12,217 nucleotides of DNA. It comes from Thermodesulfobacterium sp. GTDB taxonomy: Bacteria; Desulfobacterota; Thermodesulfobacteria; Thermodesulfobacteriales; Thermodesulfobacteriaceae. The notes beneath the pieces were generated by a model. The model worked only from the letters and a program-made list of their open reading frames with translations, made no database searches and was not told where the DNA came from. Below, in pieces: positions 1-6,812 of this stretch (positions are counted from its first letter, which is position 1; each line of letters starts with the position of its first letter). The position numbers were made by a program, and so were the translations under genes. The stretch lies in NCBI GenBank assembly GCA_021163085.1, contig JAGGXL010000038.1, positions 1 through 12,217 on the forward strand, in the 5' to 3' direction.

Positions 1-78
1 ACTTTATTCGAAGATATTTTTTAACATCTAAATTTTTTAAAATACCTTCTCACTCCTTTTACAAGACTTACTACTTAA
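1..78 (-). pseudogene. Frameshifted C-terminal remainder of the H-NOX gene
   Basis: Reading the minus strand after codon 141 (LIDL) with one base skipped near 75-78 gives VVSLVKGVRRYFK. This is the expected H-NOX helix following YxSxR (compare the family pattern LIKGVAKYF). Skipping one more base in the A6 run (T run at 33-38 of the plus strand) lets the frame continue as NLDVKKYLRIK to the window edge, avoiding the TAA that would otherwise end it. Two single-base insertions would therefore restore a family-like C-terminus. Either the gene is decaying or the assembly has two indels here. The last 15-25 residues expected for the family would lie beyond position 1. Confidence 0.6.
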
Positions 79-498
79 ATCTATTAATTTTCTTGGCGAT
101 TCGTAGGTCATTATAAGAGTTTTGTCATCTTTCCATTCATATTTAAATCTGGGTGGTCTGGCATTAGGTATAGATTTGGTAGTAAGGCTATGAACTTTGT
201 CCATTTTTAGAAGAAAATCTTTGGCAGATTTAGACCAACTATAAAAAGGAGCATATAACTTAGGAGCAAAAGAACAAGCCCAATATTCTCCAAAGGCATC
301 AAAAGCCTGCTGTAATGAAATATTAAGCTCTTTACATAAGGTATTTATAATTTTAAAAACATCATCATTTATATCTTGAGTAGGTAAAAATACTGTACCC
401 TTTGTAAACCCAGATTTTTGAAGAATATCATCCCATTTTTTTTTACCAAATTTTTCTTCCATCATTTCCGCAAGAGCATTGACTATAACACCTTTCAC
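37..498 (-). CDS. H-NOX (HNOB) haem-based nitric oxide sensor protein, C-terminus out of frame
   Basis: Haem-nitric oxide/oxygen binding domain protein, normally a cytosolic gas sensor that acts on a histidine kinase, cyclase or chemotaxis protein. The family signature is clear: an MKG(V/T)IV-type N-terminus, proximal haem ligand His103 in MDKVH, Pro115/116, and the haem-propionate motif YxSxR as Tyr132, Ser134 and Arg136. The start is GTG at 498, preceded by AGGAGG at 508-513. The frame stops after 153 residues, whereas the family is about 180-190. Immediately after the YxSxR helix the frame turns to non-family sequence, while the lost C-terminal helix and strand can be read in the other two frames (see 1-78). 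No tyrosine aligns with the O2-stabilising distal Tyr140 of the Thermoanaerobacter protein; a leucine sits there. That favours an NO rather than O2 sensor (inference). The gene is divergent from the thiamine-binding gene, and any signalling partner lies outside the window. Family assignment is firm; whether it is functional is uncertain. Confidence 0.85.
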   Translation of the reverse strand: MKGVIVNALAEMMEEKFGKKKWDDILQKSGFTKGTVFLPTQDINDDVFKIINTLCKELNISLQQAFDAFGEYWACSFAPKLYAPFYSWSKSAKDFLLKMDKVHSLTTKSIPNARPPRFKYEWKDDKTLIMTYESPRKLIDLSSKSCKRSEKVF

Positions 499-507
499 TC
501 CTTACTT

Positions 508-513
508 CCTCCT
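508..513 (-). promoter_or_regulatory. Ribosome binding site of the H-NOX gene
   Basis: AGGAGG on the minus strand, about 9 bases before a GTG. A second AAGGA lies closer, directly against the start. This supports GTG at 498 as the true start and gives the family-standard MKG N-terminus. Confidence 0.6.
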
Positions 514-622
514 GCGATTTTAAAATTCTATTTTACATATTACATAATTTAGTTAAATATGTCAATCTATAGTAAATTTAAATATCTTAATTTTTAAAAC
601 TATTGAATTAATATAAAACCAC

Positions 623-650
623 TTGCCCTTATTTTAATTTATTGTAAAAT
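623..650 (+). promoter_or_regulatory. Candidate sigma-70-type promoter for the thiamine-binding/argG run
   Basis: A -35-like TTGCCC at 623-628 and a -10-like TAAAAT at 645-650 have a 16-base spacer. Transcription would begin near 657, only about 4 bases before the ATG at 661. No Shine-Dalgarno sequence precedes that ATG, so the message may be leaderless or nearly so. The call rests on motif match only, in very AT-rich DNA. Confidence 0.35.
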
Positions 651-660
651 TGGATTTACT

Positions 661-984
661 ATGAGTATACTGGCTGCTTTTAGTATGTTTCCTTTAGATA
701 AAGGAGAAAGTGTTAGTACTTATGTAGCAAGGATTCTTGAAATAATTGATAAATCAGATATTCCTTATAAACTCACCCCTATGGATACAGTTATAGAGGC
801 TGACGATGGAGAATTTGATAAAATTTTGAATCTTATTAAAGATAGTATAAAAGTTTTGGAAAAAGATTGTAATAGAATTATAGTAAATATAAAAATAGAT
901 TATCGAAAGGGCAGAAAAAGCGGTTTAACTCAAAAGCAGAAATCTGTAGAAGAAAAAGTAGGAAGATCTCTTAATAAAGTTTAA
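661..984 (+). CDS. MTH1187-family thiamine-binding protein (DUF77)
   Basis: Small 107-residue cytosolic protein of the MTH1187/YkoF-like family (formerly DUF77), about 100 residues in other bacteria and archaea. Members fold as a ferredoxin-like domain and bind thiamine; their physiological role is poorly defined. Family features visible here are the N-terminal strand SILAAFSMFPLDKGESVSTYVARIL, followed by helix IDKSDIPYKLTPMDTVIE, and a basic C-terminal tail. The start is ATG 661 with no ribosome binding site, matching a promoter placed very close upstream. It is first in the plus-strand run, and its stop codon (982-984) lies 15 bases before the argG start. No THI-box riboswitch is visible upstream, so regulation by thiamine is not indicated. 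Confidence in the family is good; the function remains generic. Confidence 0.82.
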   Translation: MSILAAFSMFPLDKGESVSTYVARILEIIDKSDIPYKLTPMDTVIEADDGEFDKILNLIKDSIKVLEKDCNRIIVNIKIDYRKGRKSGLTQKQKSVEEKVGRSLNKV

Positions 985-986
985 TT

Positions 987-992
987 GAAGGG
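987..992 (+). promoter_or_regulatory. Ribosome binding site deciding the argG start
   Basis: GAAGGG, 7 bases before a TTG at 1000. An alternative in-frame TTG at 985 has no upstream Shine-Dalgarno sequence and would add five residues not typical of the family, so 1000 is preferred. Confidence 0.6.
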
Positions 993-999
993 TCCTTTC

Positions 1000-2190
1000 T
1001 TGAAACCAAAGAAGATAGTTTTAGCTTATTCTGGTGGTTTAGATACTTCTGTTATTCTTAAGTGGCTTATAGAAAAATATCAGTGTCCTGTTGTTGCCTT
1101 TTGTGCTGATCTTGGGCAGGAAGAAAATTGGGATGAAATTAGGGAAAAGGGTATTAAATGCGGGGCTGAAAAAGTAATTATCAGGGATCTGAGAGAAAAA
1201 TTTGTAAAAGATTATGTGTATTTTGCTATAAAAGCAGGAGCAATTTATGAAAACTGGTATATGCTTGGAACTGCTCTTGCAAGACCACTTATTGCAAAAG
1301 AACAGGTTAAAATTGCAAGAGATGAAGAAGCAGATGCTTTAGCACACGGAGCAACAGGAAAAGGAAATGATCAGGTCAGATTTGAACTAACTTATACTGC
1401 CCTTGCTCCAGATTTGAAAATTATTGCTCCCTGGAGGGAATGGGAATTTAAAGGAAGAACTGATCTTATAGAATACGCAAAAAAACAGGGGATACCCGTT
1501 CCAGTAACCCTTGAAAAACCTTATAGTATAGATGCCAATCTTTTTCACATAAGTTATGAGGGTGGTATTTTGGAAGATCTTTGGCAGGAACCTCTGGAGG
1601 ATATGTTCATAATGACGGTTTCTCCGGAAAAAGCTCCTGATAAGCCCGAATATATAGAAATTGAATTTGAAAAAGGAGAACCAATTTCTATAAACGGGGA
1701 AAAGCTAAGTCCTGTAGAACTACTTTCCAAGCTCAATAAACTCGGTGGCAAACACGGTATAGGAAGAGTTGATATGGTAGAGAATAGATTTGTGGGGCTC
1801 AAAAGCAGAGGTATTTATGAAACTCCAGGTGGAACAATTCTTCACATAGCTCACAGAGCTCTTGAGCAGATTACTCTTGATAGAGAAATTATGAGAATTA
1901 AAGATACACTTATGCCAAAGATTTCAGAACTTATTTACTATGGTTTCTGGTTTAGTCCTGAATTTCAGAATCTTAAAACTTTTATAGAAAAGACTCAAGA
2001 GAGGGTCTCAGGGACAATAAGACTTAAACTTTATAAAGGTAACGTTTTTGTTACTGGAAGAAAGAGTCCTTACAGTCTTTATAAAAAGGAGCTTGCAAGT
2101 TTTGACGAAAAAGAGGGATATAATCCAAAAGATGCAGAGGGATTTATAAGGCTCCAAGGTTTGAGATTGAAAATTTATAATATATCGTAA
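1000..2190 (+). CDS. argG: Argininosuccinate synthase
   Basis: Condenses citrulline and aspartate using ATP to give argininosuccinate, the penultimate step of arginine synthesis, in the cytosol. The N-terminal PP-loop ATP-binding motif SGGLDTS is at residues 11-17. HGATGKGNDQVRFE, at about residues 116-129, is the family ATP/citrulline-binding signature. EKPYSIDANLFHISYEGG and the following conserved blocks are also present. Using the TTG start, the product is 396 residues, normal for the family (about 400). The start choice rests on GAAGGG at 987-992. The gene lies between the thiamine-binding protein and the small transaldolase with very short gaps and is probably in the same transcript. 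argH and the other arginine genes are not in the window. No truncation or unusual residue is seen. Confidence 0.96.
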   Translation: MKPKKIVLAYSGGLDTSVILKWLIEKYQCPVVAFCADLGQEENWDEIREKGIKCGAEKVIIRDLREKFVKDYVYFAIKAGAIYENWYMLGTALARPLIAKEQVKIARDEEADALAHGATGKGNDQVRFELTYTALAPDLKIIAPWREWEFKGRTDLIEYAKKQGIPVPVTLEKPYSIDANLFHISYEGGILEDLWQEPLEDMFIMTVSPEKAPDKPEYIEIEFEKGEPISINGEKLSPVELLSKLNKLGGKHGIGRVDMVENRFVGLKSRGIYETPGGTILHIAHRALEQITLDREIMRIKDTLMPKISELIYYGFWFSPEFQNLKTFIEKTQERVSGTIRLKLYKGNVFVTGRKSPYSLYKKELASFDEKEGYNPKDAEGFIRLQGLRLKIYNIS

Positions 2191-2204
2191 AAGGGGAGGG
2201 CTTT

Positions 2205-2861
2205 ATGAAAATTTTTATTGATACAGCTCAAATTGAAGAAATAAAAAAGGCAAAAGAATGGGGAATTCTTGATGGAGTTACCACCAATCCAACTCTTCTT
2301 TCAAAAACAGGGAAACCATGGAAAGAGGCAGCTTTAGAAATATTGAAAGAAGTCCCAGATAAACCAGTTTCTCTGGAAGTTATAGCTACTGAATTTGAAG
2401 GAATGTTAAAAGAGGCAAGAGAGCTTGCTAAAATGGGAGACAATGTAGTAATTAAAATCCCTTTTACTTACGAAGGAATAAAAGCAGTTCAGGCTTTAAA
2501 AGCAGAGGGCATTAAAACCAATGTAACTTTGGTTTTTTCTTCGCTTCAGGCTTTAATAGCAGGAAAAGTAGGTGCAACTTATGTTTCTCCTTTTATCGGC
2601 AGGATTGATGATATAGCTTATAGCGGAATTGAAGTTCTGGAAGAAATAGTGCAAATTTACACTATTTATAATTTTGAAACAGAAATTATCGCTGCAAGCA
2701 TCCGTCATGTGGATCATGTAAAACAATGTGCTTTTTTAGGAGTGGATATCGCAACTATTCCTTTTAAAATAATAGAACAAATGTTCAAACACCCTCTTAC
2801 AGATATTGGTTTGAAAAAGTTTTTAGAAGATGCAAAAAAAGCTAATATAACTATACTTTAA
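2205..2861 (+). CDS. tal: Small transaldolase / fructose-6-phosphate aldolase family protein
   Basis: Class I Schiff-base aldolase of the TalC/FSA/MipB family (218 residues; family about 215-220). It is likely to work as a transaldolase in the non-oxidative pentose phosphate pathway, as most members in anaerobes and thermophiles do; true fructose-6-phosphate aldolase activity is the alternative. The Schiff-base lysine is Lys84 in VVIKIPFT. The N-terminal strand KIFIDTA, the TTNPTLL motif (residues 26-32), TNVTLVFS and YVSPFIGRIDD are all present. ATG 2205 is preceded by the strong Shine-Dalgarno AAGGGGAGGG at 2191-2200, which begins directly after the argG stop. Its TAA shares a base with the ATG of the next gene (TAATG), so the PAP2 gene is probably translated by coupling to it. 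Family is certain; the exact reaction cannot be told from sequence. Confidence 0.93.
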   Translation: MKIFIDTAQIEEIKKAKEWGILDGVTTNPTLLSKTGKPWKEAALEILKEVPDKPVSLEVIATEFEGMLKEARELAKMGDNVVIKIPFTYEGIKAVQALKAEGIKTNVTLVFSSLQALIAGKVGATYVSPFIGRIDDIAYSGIEVLEEIVQIYTIYNFETEIIAASIRHVDHVKQCAFLGVDIATIPFKIIEQMFKHPLTDIGLKKFLEDAKKANITIL

Positions 2862-3439
2862 TGCTTCAATGGGATATAAATTTATTTGATTTAATAAATC
2901 ACTTTAGAACCCCATTTTTAGATTGTATTTTACCTGTTTTTAGTAATTGTATTTTTATTGATGTATTTTATATACTAATAAGTTTTTTTCTATGGGTTAA
3001 ATACTCCTTAAAAGAATATTTAATCATTATAATTTTTATGGTTATTGGATTTTTATTCGTTGATTTTAGTTGTGCAAGAATTTTAAAGCCTTATTTTAAA
3101 AGAGAAAGACCCTTTGTTAGTATCCCAAAAGTTTACCACTATTCAAATAACGAGTTTAGATATCTTGAGCTTCCACAAAAAAAAAGAATAAGCTTTAGCT
3201 TCCCTTCATGTCATGCATCTAATTCATCTTTTGCTTCTTTTTTTCTTTCCTTTTTTTATTTTAGATTAGCTCTTATTTTATATATTTTTTTTATTTTAGT
3301 TGGTTGGTCCCGTATCTATTTGGGAGTTCATTTTCCTCTGGATATTTTTGGAGGATGGATTTTAGGTTTTATTTCAGCCTATATTTTTTATAAGCTCTGC
3401 AATTTTATCCTTTTTAAAGTAAATGAAAAAAACGCATAG
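2861..3439 (+). CDS. PAP2-family membrane lipid phosphatase
   Basis: Integral membrane phosphatase of the type-2 phosphatidic acid phosphatase superfamily (192 residues, about five or six hydrophobic segments). The three catalytic motifs are visible. KxxxxxxRP is Lys76 to Arg83-Pro84; the PSGH motif appears as PSCH (115-118) with Cys117 replacing glycine; SRxxxxxHxxxD gives Arg151, His157 and Asp161. The active site should face the periplasm. Substrates in the family include undecaprenyl pyrophosphate, phosphatidylglycerol phosphate and lipid A phosphates (LpxE/LpxF). The gene overlaps the transaldolase stop by one base and its 3' end overlaps the ArnT-like glycosyltransferase by 17 bases, so a role in lipid A or polyprenyl-lipid modification is plausible but inferred. 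It has no ribosome binding site of its own. The Gly-to-Cys change is notable but does not remove the catalytic histidine. Confidence 0.87.
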   Translation: MLQWDINLFDLINHFRTPFLDCILPVFSNCIFIDVFYILISFFLWVKYSLKEYLIIIIFMVIGFLFVDFSCARILKPYFKRERPFVSIPKVYHYSNNEFRYLELPQKKRISFSFPSCHASNSSFASFFLSFFYFRLALILYIFFILVGWSRIYLGVHFPLDIFGGWILGFISAYIFYKLCNFILFKVNEKNA

Positions 3440-4862
3440 TGATGCAAAAAAAAGACTTATAACAATTGTAATTCTTTTTTTATTTTTCTCCTTTTTAGCA
3501 AAATTTCTCTATCTTTATTTTTTACCGTTACCTCTTTCTTACGATGAAGCCTATTACTGGGATTGGTCAAGATTTTTAGATTTTGGATACTATAGTAAAC
3601 CTCCGATGGTAGCTTGGATTATCAGAATTTTTACTGAAATTTTTGGAAATACCGAATTTGCTGTAAGACTGCCAGCGTTAATTTGTGTAACTTTAACTAT
3701 TTTTCTTTCCTTTTTTTTGATTTGGAAATACTTCAACGAAGTAAATGCAACATGGCTTCTACTAATTTTTTTCTTTATCCCTATATTAACAGTCTATAGC
3801 TTTATAATGACTATAGATCCACCTTTGATACTTTTCTGGATTTTATCTCTGTTTTTCTTTTTAAACTATCTAAAGACCCTCTGTTATAAAAATGCCATTT
3901 TTACTGGAATCTTTATAGGTTTGGGGCTTTTAACCAAACAAACTATGTTTGCTTTTGTGTTTTTAAGTGGGATTTACTTATTAATATTTAATAGGAATTT
4001 GTTTTTCAAGAAAGAGACGTTTTTTTTATTTTTAACAGCAATTTTAATATATTTTCCTAACCTCTACTGGAATTATACTCATCAGTTTGTTTTATTTAAA
4101 CATACAGAGGAGCATTTTACCAGAAAGACACTCTCAGTTTATTCTTTTTTAAAGTTTTTAGGAGACTCAATAGGTGTTTATACACCTTTATTTTTATTTT
4201 TTCTTTATAGTGGAATAGCCTATACCAGAAAATTTTTTAAAAATCACTACCCAGAAGATCTAAGGTTTTTATATTTTCTTTTTTTTCCTTCAATTCTGGG
4301 TTTACTTTTTCTTTCCTTTTTTATTAAGCTTAATGCAAACTGGGTTTTACCTTTTGTTTTAACAGGCTTTCTTTTTCTTTTTGGTTATTTATCTCTTTCT
4401 TCAGGGTGGAGAGTTTTTCTTTTTGGTAATTTAGTTATAGCCATTATTTTATCTGTTATGGTATATCTTTTAGGTTACTTTCCACAAAAATTTCCAGAAC
4501 CTTTACAGGTTCTTTTAGAGAATTTCAGGGGATGGAAAGTGCTTGCTGAAAGAGTTGAAAAATATTATAATCAGAATGTACCCTTAGTTACTGAAAATAG
4601 AGCCATTGCTGCAACTCTTGCTTTTTATGTAAAATCCCATCCCAAGGTTTATGTGATTCAATTTAAAAAATACCCTGAAAATCAGTATCATTTGTGGAGG
4701 AATGCAGATTCTTTAACAGGGAAGAGAGTTTTGGTAGTAAAAAAAGGATTTAATAAACCTTATTATCTTGAAAATTCAGAAAAAGTTGATGAAATTAAAA
4801 TAAAAGTTACTTCAAAAAGATATAGACATTTTTCTATTTGGGAAGGCATTTTAAGTTTGTAA
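3423..4862 (+). CDS. ArnT/PMT-type (GT39/GT83-like) polyprenyl-phosphate-sugar glycosyltransferase
   Basis: Polytopic inner-membrane glycosyltransferase of the GT-C fold (479 residues, roughly 10-12 hydrophobic segments followed by a soluble C-terminal part from about residue 365). It would move a sugar from an undecaprenyl- or dolichyl-phosphate carrier to an acceptor on the outer face. The first periplasmic loop holds the family catalytic Asp-Glu (Asp41-Glu42 in SYDEAYYWDWSR), then YYSKPPMVAW and VRLPALI. A second-loop DPP motif follows near residue 132. The arrangement resembles ArnT (lipid A aminoarabinose transfer), but the sugar and acceptor cannot be read from sequence; protein mannosylation is an alternative. 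ATG 3423 lies inside the end of the PAP2 gene with no clear ribosome binding site, suggesting translational coupling. Coding DNA is very T-rich because of the membrane segments. Confidence 0.83.
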   Translation: MKKTHSDAKKRLITIVILFLFFSFLAKFLYLYFLPLPLSYDEAYYWDWSRFLDFGYYSKPPMVAWIIRIFTEIFGNTEFAVRLPALICVTLTIFLSFFLIWKYFNEVNATWLLLIFFFIPILTVYSFIMTIDPPLILFWILSLFFFLNYLKTLCYKNAIFTGIFIGLGLLTKQTMFAFVFLSGIYLLIFNRNLFFKKETFFLFLTAILIYFPNLYWNYTHQFVLFKHTEEHFTRKTLSVYSFLKFLGDSIGVYTPLFLFFLYSGIAYTRKFFKNHYPEDLRFLYFLFFPSILGLLFLSFFIKLNANWVLPFVLTGFLFLFGYLSLSSGWRVFLFGNLVIAIILSVMVYLLGYFPQKFPEPLQVLLENFRGWKVLAERVEKYYNQNVPLVTENRAIAATLAFYVKSHPKVYVIQFKKYPENQYHLWRNADSLTGKRVLVVKKGFNKPYYLENSEKVDEIKIKVTSKRYRHFSIWEGILSL

Positions 4863-4874
4863 AAGGTAAGAAGT

Positions 4875-6197
4875 ATGGCTTATTATTGTCAGGAATGTGG
4901 ATATAAAAGTTTAAAGTGGTTAGGTAGGTGTCCAGAATGTGGTTCATGGAATTCTTTCGTTGAGGAAAAAGAAAAAAAAGGTAAAAAAGGCAGAAAAACC
5001 TCTTTTGAAAAAGCAAAAGCTCAAAAACTTTCTGAAATCGTTTCCAAACCCCAGAAAAGAATAAAAACAGGTTTAACAGAATTCGATTTAGTTTTAGGAG
5101 GAGGAATAGTTTCTTCTTCTCTTATTCTTATTGGAGGAGATCCAGGTATTGGAAAATCTACTTTACTTACTCAAATAGCTGGGTTTCTTTCAGAAAAGGA
5201 TATAAAAGTGGTTTATGTTTCTGCAGAAGAGTCTGTAGAGCAGGTGAAATTAAGAGTGGATAGGTTAGAAGTAAACAAAGATTTTTATTTTATTTCAGAC
5301 ACCAATTTAGCAGAGATTTTGGAAACAGTTGAAGACATAAAGCCTTATCTTTTGATTATTGATTCTATTCAAACTGTTTATCTACCTGAACTTGAAAGTT
5401 CTCCTGGAGGAGTTTCTCAGGTTAGAGAATGTGCTAATACTCTTTTGCGTTTAGCTAAAGAAAAAGGAATTACGGTAATTTTGGTTGGACATATTACCAA
5501 AGGTGGCATTATAGCAGGTCCAAAAATTTTAGAGCATTTAGTAGATGTGGTCCTTTATTTGGAGGGTGAGAAAGAGACAGGATTTAGAATTCTTAGAGCT
5601 GTTAAAAATCGTTTTGGTCCTGTAAATGAAATAGGAGTATTTTTGATGACAGAAAAAGGTCTTATTCCTCATTCACAGTATGAAGACTTTTTTCTTTCAG
5701 GGGAGGAGGGAGCTATTTTTTGTATTATTGAAGGTACGAGACCAATTCTTGTTGAGGCTCAGGCTCTGGTAACCAAAAGCTTTTTCCCTGTTCCCAAAAG
5801 AACAGCAGTAGGTTTTGATCCAATCAGACTTTCTCTTCTGGTCGCCATCTTGGAAAAAAAACTTGGTTTCAATTTTAGAGATAAAGATATTTATGTAAAA
5901 ATAGCAGGAGGGTTAAGAGTAAAAGATCCTTCTGCAGACCTTGCTGTTGCTATGACATTAATTTCGAGTCTTTTGGAGAAGCCTTTACCAGAAAAGAGTA
6001 TTTTTATAGGAGAGATAGGACTTTCTTCAGAGCTGAGACCAATAAGAGATATACCTCTTAGATTGAAAGAAGCTGAGAAAAAAGGTTTCAAAAAGGCTTT
6101 TATTCCAAGGTTGACCAATATTAAGGAAAAAGATTTTAAAATAGAAATTTTGCCCTGTAGAAAGGTTTCAGAAGTTTGCAGATACATTTTTGGTTAA
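4875..6197 (+). CDS. radA: DNA repair protein RadA (Sms)
   Basis: RecA-like ATPase that promotes branch migration and processing of recombination intermediates, acting on DNA in the cytosol. Domains in order: an N-terminal four-cysteine zinc finger (Cys5, Cys8, Cys19, Cys22); a RecA-like core with Walker A GDPGIGKST (88-96) and Walker B LLIIDSIQT (159-167); the RadA-specific KNRFG motif (244-248); and a C-terminal Lon-protease-like domain from about 270 to 440 with DPSADLAVA (351-359), which lacks a functional protease site in this family. The length of 440 matches the family (about 450). ATG 4875 is preceded by AAGGTAAG. The gene starts 12 bases after the glycosyltransferase, and its end is followed after 4 bases by the VTT membrane protein gene. 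No odd residues are seen. Confidence 0.97.
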   Translation: MAYYCQECGYKSLKWLGRCPECGSWNSFVEEKEKKGKKGRKTSFEKAKAQKLSEIVSKPQKRIKTGLTEFDLVLGGGIVSSSLILIGGDPGIGKSTLLTQIAGFLSEKDIKVVYVSAEESVEQVKLRVDRLEVNKDFYFISDTNLAEILETVEDIKPYLLIIDSIQTVYLPELESSPGGVSQVRECANTLLRLAKEKGITVILVGHITKGGIIAGPKILEHLVDVVLYLEGEKETGFRILRAVKNRFGPVNEIGVFLMTEKGLIPHSQYEDFFLSGEEGAIFCIIEGTRPILVEAQALVTKSFFPVPKRTAVGFDPIRLSLLVAILEKKLGFNFRDKDIYVKIAGGLRVKDPSADLAVAMTLISSLLEKPLPEKSIFIGEIGLSSELRPIRDIPLRLKEAEKKGFKKAFIPRLTNIKEKDFKIEILPCRKVSEVCRYIFG

Positions 6198-6201
6198 AAA
6201 A

Positions 6202-6807
6202 ATGCTTGATAATATAAATATAATATCTCTTTGGAATAATAGAGAAGAGCTTAGGCTTTTTTTAGAAAAGCACCCTGTTTTAGGTCCTTTTTTATTTATA
6301 ATTTTTCAGGCTATACAGGTAGTTATAGCACCTATTCCCGGAGAGGCAACAGGATTTTTAGCAGGTTTTTTCTTTGGTGCCTTTAAGGGTTTTCTAATAA
6401 GTACTACAGGGATCATAATCGGATCAACAGTAGCTTTTTACATAGGAAGATTTTTTAAGAAAAAATTTTTGAATAAATATGAAGAATCCCCCCGTTATTT
6501 AAAGGTAAAGAAAGTTTTTAAAAAATACGGACTTACAGGGACTTTTCTTCTTTATTTATTTCCTGGCTTTCCCAAAGATATTCTGAACTATTTTTTAGGT
6601 ATTATGCCGCTATCTTTTAAAGCTTTTATTTTTATATGCAGTCTCGGAAGATTGCCAGGAACTTTCGCTTTATCTTTACAGGGAGATGTTGTATATGGAG
6701 GTTGTCCTCATAAAATTTTTGTATTATTTGGACTATGCGGAATTGTTTTTATAATATTTTTTATTTTTAAACGAAGAATTGAAAGCTGGTTAGAGATTAA
6801 TTCTTAA
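6202..6807 (+). CDS. VTT-domain (TVP38/TMEM64, DedA-like) membrane protein
   Basis: Inner-membrane protein of the VTT (SNARE-associated/DedA/TVP38) superfamily, about 201 residues with five or six hydrophobic segments. Family hallmarks are PIPGEATGFLAG (45-56), a Gly-rich re-entrant segment GAFKGFLISTTGIIIGS, FYIGRFF, LFPGFPKDILNYFLG (119-133) and SLGRLPGTF (147-155) with the conserved arginine. Relatives are linked to lipid scrambling or recycling of undecaprenyl phosphate and phosphatidylethanolamine, so it may belong with the upstream PAP2 and glycosyltransferase genes (inference). The ATG at 6202, 4 bases after the radA stop, is preferred over a TTG at 6190 that overlaps radA; neither has a clear ribosome binding site. 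The gene converges on hisF with only 5 bases between stop codons and no visible terminator. Confidence 0.82.
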   Translation: MLDNINIISLWNNREELRLFLEKHPVLGPFLFIIFQAIQVVIAPIPGEATGFLAGFFFGAFKGFLISTTGIIIGSTVAFYIGRFFKKKFLNKYEESPRYLKVKKVFKKYGLTGTFLLYLFPGFPKDILNYFLGIMPLSFKAFIFICSLGRLPGTFALSLQGDVVYGGCPHKIFVLFGLCGIVFIIFFIFKRRIESWLEINS

Positions 6808-6812
6808 GGATA

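Larger units (their letters stand above)
499..660. promoter_or_regulatory. Divergent AT-rich intergenic region (H-NOX / thiamine-binding gene)
   Basis: This 162-base non-coding stretch separates two divergent starts and should hold both promoters. For the plus strand, TTGCCC (623-628) and TAAAAT (645-650) are 16 bases apart. For the minus strand, a TAAAAT-like box near 530-540 is preceded by a weak TTAACT. I see no riboswitch-like structure, no convincing operator and no small ORF. Confidence 0.4.

Noticed and set aside
601..625. FNR/CRP-like site near TTGAATTAATATAA
   Set aside because: It does not match TTGAT-N4-ATCAA well; in AT-rich DNA such half matches are expected by chance.
499..660. 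THI-box riboswitch before the thiamine-binding gene
   Set aside because: No conserved TPP-aptamer segments (such as CUGAGA) are present, and the predicted leader is only a few bases long.
985..999. TTG at 985 as argG start
   Set aside because: No ribosome site before it; GAAGGG at 987-992 serves the TTG at 1000, and the family N-terminus fits the shorter form.
1554..1802. Minus-strand open frame within argG
   Set aside because: Antisense shadow; Ser/Pro-rich translation typical of an antisense frame, with no domain or ribosome site.
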